Source: Chondrus crispus (lineage: Eukaryota > Rhodophyta > Florideophyceae > Gigartinales > Gigartinaceae). From it: a stretch of 55,729 nt of DNA. The notes under the pieces were generated by a model. The model searched no databases and was not told the DNA's origin. It saw only the letters and a program-made list of their open reading frames with translations. The position numbers and the translations under genes are program-made. The stretch's first letter is position 1. Each line of letters opens with the position of its first letter. The DNA is taken from the NCBI RefSeq assembly GCF_000350225.1, contig NW_005179360.1, forward strand, positions 1 to 55,729, given 5' to 3'. Below are positions 20,424 through 29,442 of this stretch, one piece after another.

Positions 20424-21498
20424 ATGCTTATCAAAGAATACCGCATCGCCATGCCCATGACTTCAAAAGAATGTACGTCCATCAATACCGTCCCATCCAT
20501 TTATCATCTTTGCTCTCTCTCCATCTAATCCCTCCGTCCTTTTTCTCAATCACCGCTGACTCTTTCGCTGCCCCTGCCTTCGTCCACTTCACCCTCCCTT
20601 TTGCAGACAACCTCGCCCAGCTCTATATGGTGGCAAAGGCAAGCCAGGAAGAGTCTGGCCAGCAAGCCGGCGAGGGAATTGAAATCGTCCGAAACGAGCC
20701 TTACGATTCCAAATCCCCACTTAACAGGCATGACATGCCACCTGGTCAGTACACGTGAGTTGCATCTACATTTTCATCCATCCCTTTTCATCCATCCCTT
20801 TTCTTCCATCCCTTTCTTCCACCTCATCCATCCCGACTAACGTTTTACCCCATGTTTCCCGCTGCAGCGAAAAAGTCATGTATCTCAAGAGCAAGCTCCC
20901 AAAATTCGTCGCCATGCTCGTCCCCGACTCCATGACCAACATCACCGAGTACTCGTGGAACGCCTTCCCGCGTTGCAAAACAGTATACAGAAACGCCTAT
21001 TTTGGCGACAAGTTTGTCATGTCCGTCGACACCATGCACGCCGACGACCGCGGCACCCAACAAAACGCCGTCAACCTCCCGCCAGCCGACATGGCCAAGA
21101 GAAAAGTCGAGTACATGAACATCGCATGCGAGGACTCGTCCATCCCCATGGAGAAAGGGGAGAACCCTACACAATTTTTGTCAAAGAAGACGGGCCGCGG
21201 CAACCTCAAGCCCACCTTCCTAGAGGACCATGACCCCATCATGACGTGCTACAAAGTCGTTAAGCTCCGCTTCAAGGTCTTCGGCTTGCAGACTAAGGTC
21301 GAACAGTGGGGCCACCATTACGGTATGAAGGTCCCGCTTTTGAAATGCCATCGGAAGCTCTTTTGCTGGATTGATGAGTGGTTCGGCCTCGGCATTGACA
21401 ACATTCGCGCCATGGAGGAAGAGACCGCTCGTATCACCAAGGTCAAGATTGAGGACTCGCTCAAGGCCTCCGAAGTAGGGGCTATTGCAGCTAGTTAG
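20424..21498 (+). CDS. Class I phosphatidylinositol transfer protein, three exons
   Basis: Exons are 20424-20472, 20607-20754 and 20868-21498. Intron 1 (134 bp) starts GTACGT and ends TTGCAG. Intron 2 (113 bp) starts GTGAGT, has a GACTAAC branch site and ends CTGCAG. The joined product is 275 residues, the usual size. It starts MLIKEYRIAMPMTSKEYN, continues through QLYMVAKASQEESG and VRNEPYDS, and has EYSWNAFPRCKTVY plus a C-terminal WGHHYGMKVPLLKCHRKLF segment, all characteristic of the START-like PITP fold. These proteins move phosphatidylinositol and phosphatidylcholine between membranes and support phosphoinositide signalling and Golgi trafficking. Intron 2 contains a short CATCCATCCCTTTT repeat. 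No targeting peptide, so the protein is cytosolic. Strong call. Confidence 0.95.
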
Positions 21499-22320
21499 TT
21501 AGGCGCCTAACTCTACTTCCGACCGAGGTAGGGCTGTTCATTTATTTCATTTACGGTTGTAGCATCAAGTTACATTTCGTCTCGTTTGGTGCGGTATGGC
21601 GTTGGCTTCACTGTGGTGCGCGATGGCAACGTTTTCAAGGTGCGTTTTTGGACACTGGCGAGTTTGTGATGTTTGGTGCAACTTGCTGCTTGGTGGGGTG
21701 ACGCGGCAAAACATGACGTTCGAATCGTCGTTTTGCTGGTTGTCGTGCAGCACGGTCATGGTTGTGTTAGCATCCGTAAAGCACATTTATGTACTCTATA
21801 TGTTTTTTCATCTCTTGAGCTGGCTTGGCGTTCAGACAATTACATCTACTGAACAAAAGAAATTACTGATTCGTAGATCTCGGTTAAGTGCGGAAACTAC
21901 GCGCAGGGTGACGCGAAAGGCAACTCCCGTTTCGCAATGTCGAAATCTGCATCTGCAGGTACGCCCACACATTCTCACCTAGATAACGACTTTCGCTTCA
22001 AGAGACTGGACGAGGCAACTTAGCAGACATGCCTAAAGACACGGGATTAATACCAAATACCCCCTGCTGCTTTCTGTTGGCTGATTGCCTGGGTTTCAAC
22101 GATGGTGAGGCGGAAAAATCACACTGAAGCCCTGATGTAATCAGACTTAACAGAAGCAGATACAAGAATAGATGAAAATGGTAGTAGAAGCTTGTTTACT
22201 GGATGAGTACAATCGAACAGTGGCTTCGCGTTTGTTCCTCTGAAGTCGCCTCCAATTTTCGCTTCTAGACAGGCAAGTGTGCAACTCGTTTCAATTCGAA
22301 GATGCCCCCAAGGCGCAATT
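21499..22320. other. 0.8-kb spacer, no gene seen
   Basis: Convergent spacer between the PITP gene (+) and the minus-strand ORF at 22321. Mixed composition; no domain-bearing frame and no obvious repeat was found. Confidence 0.45.
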
Positions 22321-22914
22321 TTATCCACGGACGGCGATGGAATTGCTGGGGAAGGACGACTGGGCTAGGCGGAAGTGCACCCCTGCGCATTTACCAGCAA
22401 AGACCCCCTTCGACAGAGCAGCTGCCACATCCTCACAAAGCAATTCAATCATGCACGCTTCCGCAAATCCAGCCAGCTCACTGCTATCCATCAAGGCCTT
22501 CAGATTTTCAACGGCCGAGGTATATGCTGTTTTCTCCGGAAGCATGAATCCGGCAGTGATGTCCATCTCATCGGAATCACTTAAGCTGATTCCTGGGTTG
22601 CATGACGAGTTCTTGTTAGCGACAAACCCGACGGTTTGCTCTTGAGAAAACCATCGTACATAGTTCTTGCAGTCCTCAAGGGTCCAAGGCTGGCCATTTC
22701 CGTTAGAGCAGGAGCGAAGGCAGCGTTCCTCACAGAGACGACACAGGCCTACAACGGTTGACTCGTAGCGAGCGGAAACTTTTCGCGTGCGATCCAAAAC
22801 GAGTCCTCGCAATGCCTTGACTCGATCGGGGAGGCCGATGTTAACTGAGGCGTTGTTGCCTAGCTCGCCAAAAGCAAAGCTGAATTGCTCTGCTGATGAG
22901 GGGTCGGCATCCAT
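22321..22914 (-). CDS. Hypothetical protein, start uncertain
   Basis: I do not recognise this protein. The first in-frame ATG is at 22914, giving 197 residues, but the frame is open without ATG up to about 23088 and the extra stretch (SALKIDDPLPYHCDPSDEAL) looks coding. A possible acceptor, TTTCGAACAG at about 23080, suggests an upstream exon I could not place. Visible features are a Cys-rich segment GLCRLCEERCLRSC, an acidic SDSDEMD stretch, and a Leu/Ala-rich helical C-terminus. There is no membrane segment. It lies tandem with the GATA gene on the same strand. It may be a lineage-specific protein or a decaying gene. Confidence 0.45.
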   Translation of the reverse strand: MDADPSSAEQFSFAFGELGNNASVNIGLPDRVKALRGLVLDRTRKVSARYESTVVGLCRLCEERCLRSCSNGNGQPWTLEDCKNYVRWFSQEQTVGFVANKNSSCNPGISLSDSDEMDITAGFMLPEKTAYTSAVENLKALMDSSELAGFAEACMIELLCEDVAAALSKGVFAGKCAGVHFRLAQSSFPSNSIAVRG

Positions 22915-23209
22915 AGGTAGTAATTTTACAGTGGTGCGATCATCGTCACCTGAATCGATGCCAAGGCATGAGACGTCCGGAAATAGGGCCTCATCGGAGG
23001 GATCGCAATGGTATGGCAAAGGGTCATCAATTTTAAGAGCCGAGGCTCCTCTCGCTAGTTGAAAACATACACCACCTGTTCGAAACAACAGGGAATGACA
23101 TTTGATGAGAGAGAAAGCACGTGCAGGTAAGGAGTGGGTCGCGCAGAGAAAAAATAATCAAAAATAAGGAAAGCGCGCCAAAATAATAACAGAAAGAGTG
23201 TTGTCACTG

Positions 23210-23839
23210 TTAGAATCGGTACACTAGAACAACGTTCGCGGGGTCAATCGGAAAGCTGCGATGACGCGATGTACATCTACTATGGAAGGCAGGGAGGCAA
23301 GATAGCTTACCATCATTTCTAGGGCTTTGGGCAGGGGACGAGGAAAAGCTCTTCGGAGAAGTGAGTGGAGAATGCCATTGAGCAACGTCATCTGGAAGGG
23401 ACTTAGACGAGTAGCGACCGGGAAGCTGACCAGCATTGGTGCGGCGCGACCTGGAGCGAGGCTTCTTCGCGAGAGCTGCGGTGAAGACGCCCTCTGTGGG
23501 GACTTTGCGGACTGGGCGTCTCACAGCGGGCTCTGATGGGGAGGATGGGTGGGAGTGGTCTGACTTGGACGGAGGGTCTGGGGCATGATGCTGTTGAAGC
23601 TTCTTGTTTGACTTTTTGGGGGCTGGAGGTACGTGGACGGGGAGGGTGTCTTCCTGTTTCACGGCGGTGAGGTTGCCATCTTTATCTCTAAAAATTGTGA
23701 GCTTGCCCTTCTTGTAGCGGACTCCACATGCATTACACAGCGTCTTCGGTCCGTCAGGGCCTGCACGCCAAAGTGGAGTTTCAGTGTTTCCACAATGGAC
23801 GCAGCGGAGCTTGAGGAGGGGATCAGCGATCTTGCCCAT
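23210..23839 (-). CDS. GATA-type zinc-finger transcription factor
   Basis: Start chosen at 23839 ([12 protein letters not shown]), giving 209 residues. The open frame extends upstream to 24247, but that stretch is the CT-rich leader. One GATA finger lies at residues 13-38: C13-x2-C16-x18-C35-x2-C38, with [12 protein letters not shown] and [14 protein letters not shown], the 18-residue loop of fungal and plant fingers. The rest is Ser/Pro/Lys-rich with basic patches ([10 protein letters not shown]), likely nuclear localisation and activation regions. The C-terminus is uncertain: GATG|GTAAGC at about 23313 is a good donor, and an acceptor TCATCGCAG 55 bp on would give an end reading [12 protein letters not shown] instead. 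Such factors bind GATA sites; targets are unknown. Confidence 0.88.
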   Translation of the reverse strand: MGKIADPLLKLRCVHCGNTETPLWRAGPDGPKTLCNACGVRYKKGKLTIFRDKDGNLTAVKQEDTLPVHVPPAPKKSNKKLQQHHAPDPPSKSDHSHPSSPSEPAVRRPVRKVPTEGVFTAALAKKPRSRSRRTNAGQLPGRYSSKSLPDDVAQWHSPLTSPKSFSSSPAQSPRNDGKLSCLPAFHSRCTSRHRSFPIDPANVVLVYRF

Positions 23840-24605
23840 GACGGCAAGGGGTGGTAAATTAGACGAGCGAAAGTGTGTGAGAGTGATGAGGGAATTAAAT
23901 GAACAGACTGAAGCGGAGGCCGAGAGCGGGGTTGTGGGGGAGAGGGCAAGGCAGGTTGTGGAGGTAAAGATGGAGATCCGTGATATCTGGACGAAAGAGG
24001 AAGGGGACGGCCTGTTCATGGCGGGAAGGCGACGGACGACGACGGTAGAGAAAGAGGAATCCACTGAGGACTTGACACGTGGGGATGTGGAAGGGCCGCC
24101 GACAGTGTGCTGAGGCTGCCTGTGCGTGTTTTTGGAATATTTAAGAATCTGCACCGGGCTGGGAAGGGTCCAGCATTGGTGTCTGGGTCTTCCAGTCCGG
24201 CGCCACAGCCGCCAATCATGTGTCCAATAGAGATGCAATTCAGCCAATGGCTGTCATCCAACCCTAAAGGCCATAAAGGCCTCGTTGCTCTGATTGGCTG
24301 TTCCATATTATCTGGAGTGTATTTACAGTCCGAGAACTAACCCTTTTTGACATTGTTCCTTCTTAACGGCGCCCTTCCACTTGCACTTTCACGCATTTTT
24401 TTCGCAGCGCTGACCCACCGCCACTGCCGTGCCGCATGTCTACATCATCTGCGCATATGGATTGTACTGCAGAGAATTGAAAGACCCGCCAGCAGCTGCA
24501 GCCATGAACCCTGTACCAAATGGAACATTCGGACTCCGCTTTATGGGCGCCGGCATCAGCCCTTGTACAAAACTGTTTTAATGCACATCCTCGTCCCAAC
24601 TCACT
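23840..24605. other. Spacer and leader of the GATA gene
   Basis: From 23840 to about 24110 the minus strand is a CT-rich leader. Then follows the CCAAT cluster (24212-24297) and about 300 bp up to the stop codon of the SNF2 gene. No gene recognised in it. Confidence 0.5.
24212..24297 (-). promoter_or_regulatory. Cluster of four CCAAT boxes
   Basis: CCAAT occurs at 24212-24216, 24224-24228 and 24244-24248, and its inverse ATTGG at 24293-24297, all inside 86 bp. They lie 370-460 bp upstream of the GATA gene start. NF-Y/HAP complexes bind such boxes in either orientation. A role in GATA expression is inferred from position. Confidence 0.6.
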
Positions 24606-27600
24606 CTATACCCCGTTCGCAGTCTGTCGCAGCCGAAGTTTAAGTATTACCCTCTCCTCTCCACCAGTTAGATCTCTACCTCCCTCACCCTTGTGTGATC
24701 TCTTTCTGCCCTTTTCAGGGCCACCACTATCCCCGTCAACATTTTCCTCCTCCAACCGTCGCCTTCGTTTTCGCTCACGGCTGAAAGACACCGTCCCGTT
24801 CATTTGTCTCGTGTGGTCCGTCTGATTGCCGGAGTCTATGTCCATCATCTCGTTATGGCCGCTATCTTCCACTTGTGCATGCCGTTTTCTCAGTCGGAGT
24901 TTCACTGGAAATCCAAGGTCTCCATTCCCTTCCTCCCGACCTGTTGCCACCGATAATTCCACCTCGCTGGATTGCTCTCGCCGCTGCGTCTCTTGTGACT
25001 CCGCCTTGCTCGCGGCGTCTCCTCCTCGTCGCCGCTTTCGTCCATTTTGAGATGCTACCATCCCATTCCTCATTTCCGACTTTTCTTCTAACTCACCTGT
25101 AGCATCGCTCGAGCTTGCTCCCGCCGATGATACGCCTCCTGAATCCGCTCGGCTCGGCACTACCGCACCTCCATTCACACTTGCCGTCTCTGTCTTGACG
25201 TCCTTTTTGAAAGTCGATCCGGACCCCGTATCACTTGACTCTGTACGATTTCGTCCCGCCGTCTTCAGAGAACGCCGCGCATTGCGCACCTTCCGACGTT
25301 CCAAAACTTCATCATACGTTAAGTCTCCTTCCATCACCTTCAGCCATTCTGCATCTGTAAAGTCCACACCCTGCGTAGTATTTCGTCGCCGTCTTCCTCG
25401 ACCATGCGATAGCAAAATTTCCTTCGCCTTCTCTTCCTCTGTTTTAAAATCCATTTCAGGTTGCAGCACCCACTCAGGCAACTCCGAATCCTTTGCAAAA
25501 AGCGGCCTAAGAGCGCCTGTTTCCCGGCATTCCTCATCGTACTTCGTGAATTCTTCAAATTCTTCGTCTGATCTTGCAAATAGCCGATTTAATTCTTCCA
25601 TGTCAGGAACCACACCCACCTCATCCCCGTCATCGGTCTTTTGCCGCAAAATGTCTTTTAGCATCTGATGGCGATCGCTTTCCGTACTCTTGTTATTGAA
25701 TTGCCCAGCTTGAATAACCTGCGCGTCAATCTGCAACTTGCGATTGGCTTGTTCAAGGATCTTTACTTCGACTGTACCAGAACATATTAGGCGGTAAACT
25801 CGAACCTCCTTCGTCTGACCGATACGATGAGCGCGATCTTGCGCTTGTAAATCCATCATTGGATTCCAGTCTGAATCAAAAATTATTACTGTGTCAGCGG
25901 ATTGGAGGTTGAGGCCCACGCCACCAGCTCTTGTTGAAAGCAAAAAGCAGAAGTATGGTGAATCCTTCTCATTGAATCTATTCAAAAGGTTCTGTCTATC
26001 GTCTGCCCGTGTATTGCCATCGAGTCGGATATATTGAATTCCGATGGCAACTAGAAAATCTTCAAGATAGTCAAGGGCCGCTGTCATTTGTGAGAATATG
26101 AGCGTTCTGTGACCATGTATCCGGAATTTTGGGAGCATGTGCTGCAGAAGGAAAAACTTCCCACTAGCGCGAACCAGATGGTCTTGCGGCAGATCTAGAA
26201 TCGCCTCAGCATCGTAGAAGAGGTAGGGGTGGTTGCAGATTTTCTTGCTCTGCATGAGTAGATTGTTGTACGACTTCACCGACGTGTTGTGTCCTCCAGT
26301 TGAAAGCCCGATGCGACTTTGCACTTGGCGATAAAGCACTCGTTGCCAGGATGACATGTCGCAGCGAATGACATGTTCAACTTTCTCGGGCAACTGAGAC
26401 TCGACATCCGTCTTTAGTCTTCGTAAGAGGAACGGTCGTAGAACCTGGTGCAACCGATTGATGATAAGTAGTGTTTCCTCCTCTTCCAACTCAGCTGTGT
26501 CGCCTAAAGTAGTTGACTCAAAAGGCTGTTTAAACCACGTCTCAAACGTGTCAGCAGAAGCAAAAATTGTAGGCAGGAGAAAATTCAGCAGAGCCCAAAG
26601 CTCCGTCAGGTTGTTCTGCAGTGGGGTACCGGTTAACAGTAAGCGATTTCGAGATTTGTACCGCACGCCCAGCGTCATGGCCAGTTTGCAATTTGCATTC
26701 TTCATCCTATGCCCCTCATCGATGATAATGTACTGCCAGCGGATACGACTGAGAACCAGCTGATCCTTCACCGTGAATTCATACGTCGTTAGAAGCACAT
26801 TGAAATCTCCGTCGCTCATCTGCTTTTGCTGAATCGCTCGACGGGTGTGCCTGTCACCGCGGTACGCCACTTTTTTCAAACTTGGGGCCCACAAGTCTAA
26901 TTCCCTCACCCAATTGCCCATTGTGCTCAGGGGAACGATAATGAGATATGGGCCCGGATTCTTTTTCGCCTCCACGAGATAGGTGATCAATGCAATTGTC
27001 TGGATAGTCTTCCCCAGCCCCATCTCATCAGCAAGAATTCCGTTCAGATTGTTGTTGTATAGCGACACCATCCATTTCAGGCCTTCCAGTTGGTAAGACT
27101 TCAGTTCTCCGTGACCCATGATGGACGGTTGTTTCACCTCTTCCTGAACTGAATGCGTTACTGTGTAATACATGTCCCGTCTCTTGCGCATTGCTTCGAT
27201 CGGCACTTGTTGTCGCATACCCAGCTCTTGGGAAAACATATTGTCCGACTTTTCCAAATTCGAATCATTAACTACATCTCGCGTCTTTTCAACCTGGGCA
27301 CCTATCTGCATGAGGTAGTTGTCCGTCTGTCGCACGAGCTGCAGAAGGCGCTCATTTTTGGTGTCATTAAGAAGCCTCAAGTACGCTTGCTCATCATTGC
27401 TTCTCAGCAAACGGAGTCTTTCCATTCGTTCAAGCTTCTTCTTCTTTTCCTCAAGACGCTTCTTTTCGAGAAAGTGTCTTTCCAAACCTTTCCATATTCG
27501 AGCCCTGCAGTTTCTGGCAAATGCAGACGCATTTTGAAAATTTTCGACATGTGCTTGTAGCTTTGCTTGGTATCTTCGATTGCGCTTTTGCCTTTGCATG

Positions 27601-28622
27601 TCCATTCTTGACAAATCTGCGTGAGCTAGTCGGATGCTATCTTGTGCAACAACGGCGGGCGGGCGGGACGGAAGCTCATTGATACCATCAAAAGGCGTTA
27701 TCCTGGGGCAACCCTCCGTGTAGGAGTATATCGGAGGGTCTTGTCGACGAAATAATCTTGTAAGATGATCTGTAGGCACAACACCATCTTCTTGAATGAC
27801 AGGAGAGTACATTTTCTTCATTTCTCCACACACTCTGAAGCGAGCAATGCGTTGTAGGTCCAGTAGAGAGAGTTGTTTTGCTTCAATGATTGCCTTTCTC
27901 CGCGTCTGCTCGGTCATTCCGAGGGGCATGGCGGCGAGTTCAGCCTGGCGCCGACGAAGAAGTCGGTATAAAATTCGTTCCCTTTCAGCAAGAATCGATC
28001 TAATCTTGGAGGAATTGTTGAAGGCGTTTTGAGGGGAACGATATTTTGAATTCAGCGTATGCATAATCACATCCATTTCGTCCCGTTCGGGGCTCGAAGC
28101 ATCGTTGACTGGTATCAAAGGTTCTACCAGATTTGACATGGCAGGCGCTGCGGCAATAAAACGTGAAGAATGTTCTTCTCGCGGACGGAACCGCGAAAAT
28201 GGGCGTTGAGGTTGATCGCCTTGATTCGGGGGCAGCATAGCGTTTGGAATGCCTTGGGATTGTTGCAGATTTGGTGGATGGGGAGCCTCTTGCGCCATGG
28301 GAACGGGCAGCACGTTGTGGCTGACGTGAGGTGTTAGTGCAGGAAGTGTTGGGGGTGGCGGGATGTTGCGCATTGGCAACGGAACGGGGCTCGAGTAAAC
28401 CAGGTTTCTGCGACGGGGAAGAATAAAACGTTGAAAAGGTAATGGGGCTGGAACAGGGGTTCTGCTAAATGCATGTGTAGACGGGGGCTGTGCTGGCACT
28501 GGGAGCGGCGGAGGGGGAGGAAACATGTCTTCGCGCGTCGAGGAAAGGTCGTCGGAGGAATCGCCCATCAGACGTCGTTTCCGAACACTGGCATGGCGCT
28601 GGCCCGCTCGGAGTTTGTGCAT
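24606..28622 (-). CDS. BRM/SNF2-type chromatin remodelling ATPase, no bromodomain
   Basis: Intron-free; 1338 residues from the ATG at 28622 (MHKLRAGQR). ATG 28568 (MGDSSDDLSS) is an alternative, and the frame stays open to 28850, so an upstream exon cannot be excluded; a possible acceptor CTACCTCAG ends at 28769. Order of parts: Pro-rich N-terminus; HSA/post-HSA helical region at about 330-450 (RRYQAKLQAHVENFQNASA); helicase ATP-binding lobe with DEMGLGKT at 532 and DEGH at 635; helicase C lobe with TRAGGVGLNLQSAD at about 897 and QAQDRAHRIGQ; and a SnAC-like region from about 985. The tail is charged, with GRKRRRGG and two copies of a K-L-R-L-R motif. The bromodomain found at the C-terminus of animal and yeast homologues is absent. 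It is the motor subunit of a SWI/SNF complex and slides or ejects nucleosomes. Confidence 0.95.
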   Translation of the reverse strand: MHKLRAGQRHASVRKRRLMGDSSDDLSSTREDMFPPPPPLPVPAQPPSTHAFSRTPVPAPLPFQRFILPRRRNLVYSSPVPLPMRNIPPPPTLPALTPHVSHNVLPVPMAQEAPHPPNLQQSQGIPNAMLPPNQGDQPQRPFSRFRPREEHSSRFIAAAPAMSNLVEPLIPVNDASSPERDEMDVIMHTLNSKYRSPQNAFNNSSKIRSILAERERILYRLLRRRQAELAAMPLGMTEQTRRKAIIEAKQLSLLDLQRIARFRVCGEMKKMYSPVIQEDGVVPTDHLTRLFRRQDPPIYSYTEGCPRITPFDGINELPSRPPAVVAQDSIRLAHADLSRMDMQRQKRNRRYQAKLQAHVENFQNASAFARNCRARIWKGLERHFLEKKRLEEKKKKLERMERLRLLRSNDEQAYLRLLNDTKNERLLQLVRQTDNYLMQIGAQVEKTRDVVNDSNLEKSDNMFSQELGMRQQVPIEAMRKRRDMYYTVTHSVQEEVKQPSIMGHGELKSYQLEGLKWMVSLYNNNLNGILADEMGLGKTIQTIALITYLVEAKKNPGPYLIIVPLSTMGNWVRELDLWAPSLKKVAYRGDRHTRRAIQQKQMSDGDFNVLLTTYEFTVKDQLVLSRIRWQYIIIDEGHRMKNANCKLAMTLGVRYKSRNRLLLTGTPLQNNLTELWALLNFLLPTIFASADTFETWFKQPFESTTLGDTAELEEEETLLIINRLHQVLRPFLLRRLKTDVESQLPEKVEHVIRCDMSSWQRVLYRQVQSRIGLSTGGHNTSVKSYNNLLMQSKKICNHPYLFYDAEAILDLPQDHLVRASGKFFLLQHMLPKFRIHGHRTLIFSQMTAALDYLEDFLVAIGIQYIRLDGNTRADDRQNLLNRFNEKDSPYFCFLLSTRAGGVGLNLQSADTVIIFDSDWNPMMDLQAQDRAHRIGQTKEVRVYRLICSGTVEVKILEQANRKLQIDAQVIQAGQFNNKSTESDRHQMLKDILRQKTDDGDEVGVVPDMEELNRLFARSDEEFEEFTKYDEECRETGALRPLFAKDSELPEWVLQPEMDFKTEEEKAKEILLSHGRGRRRRNTTQGVDFTDAEWLKVMEGDLTYDEVLERRKVRNARRSLKTAGRNRTESSDTGSGSTFKKDVKTETASVNGGAVVPSRADSGGVSSAGASSSDATGELEEKSEMRNGMVASQNGRKRRRGGDAASKAESQETQRREQSSEVELSVATGREEGNGDLGFPVKLRLRKRHAQVEDSGHNEMMDIDSGNQTDHTRQMNGTVSFSRERKRRRRLEEENVDGDSGGPEKGRKRSHKGEGGRDLTGGEERVILKLRLRQTANGV

Positions 28623-28853
28623 CTTATGAGCGAAGCTGCTGGACTTCAAAAGGGTCTCGTTTCGAGCGCGGGCGCCAAGGTCGGTATCGGCTCGCACGAG
28701 TTGAATGAGAGCGTCCGTGGCCTTCCGCGCTGGCTTGGGGAGGAGCTTGAGGGAAAGGCGTTGAGGAGCTGAGGTAGAATAGCATAGCAGTGAGTTCCCT
28801 AAACGCGTAATCTTGCTCCTTGGTCCTCTTCCAAGCAGTAGGATCCGCAAGCT

Positions 28854-29132
28854 TCAAATCCATCGCGGCGTTTCGGTGTCCCCGGAATGTATGGCTCTCG
28901 AATTGAGGTCATGTGCAACCTTTGCGCCATTGTTAGAAGTCGGGAGGATGAGGAGGCGTGCCGAGTTGACGAGCTGGAGCAAGGCGCGGCATCTGGGATC
29001 TTCTGGGGAGACGTCGGCATCGAGCAGTTGGCGCAGAGCGAGGGCGGCCTGGTGGACGATTTGCTGAGGCACGCGCGTGTTGACGCCGGTGACGATTGCT
29101 CCAGCGTCGAGGGAGAGATTAAGATGGCGCAT
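28854..29132 (-). CDS. Small ORF upstream of the SNF2 gene, uncertain
   Basis: 92 residues from the ATG at 29132 (MRHLNLSLDAGAIVTGV). The composition looks protein-like (LALRQLLDADVSPEDP, LLQLVNSARLLILPTS), unlike the low-complexity frames elsewhere. It could be a small gene or a 5' exon of the SNF2 gene just downstream on the same strand, but I found no convincing donor. Not recognised. Confidence 0.3.
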   Translation of the reverse strand: MRHLNLSLDAGAIVTGVNTRVPQQIVHQAALALRQLLDADVSPEDPRCRALLQLVNSARLLILPTSNNGAKVAHDLNSRAIHSGDTETPRWI

Positions 29133-29442
29133 GGGGTCGGCAAGAAAAAAGGGGCGGGTTTTCGAGAAATCGAATCTACGACTCGGGCAGAAACAGGGGA
29201 GCAGATGAGCATGAAATGGCTTGGTGCGCTCTTTGACAAAAAGCGACGCGCCCTCTTGTTGGAATACTCCTACTGTACTATCTACTGTACCGCACAGCGC
29301 CAATACTTTTTTATATTTATTTAATTCAACTGTAAGCACTCTCCCCATGTCCCCAAAACAAATGCAAGCCTGTACGGTAGGCCTGTACGGTAGTAGACGG
29401 GTATTAGCGTCGCGACCAAACCCTCTTCCCTCTATCATCATA

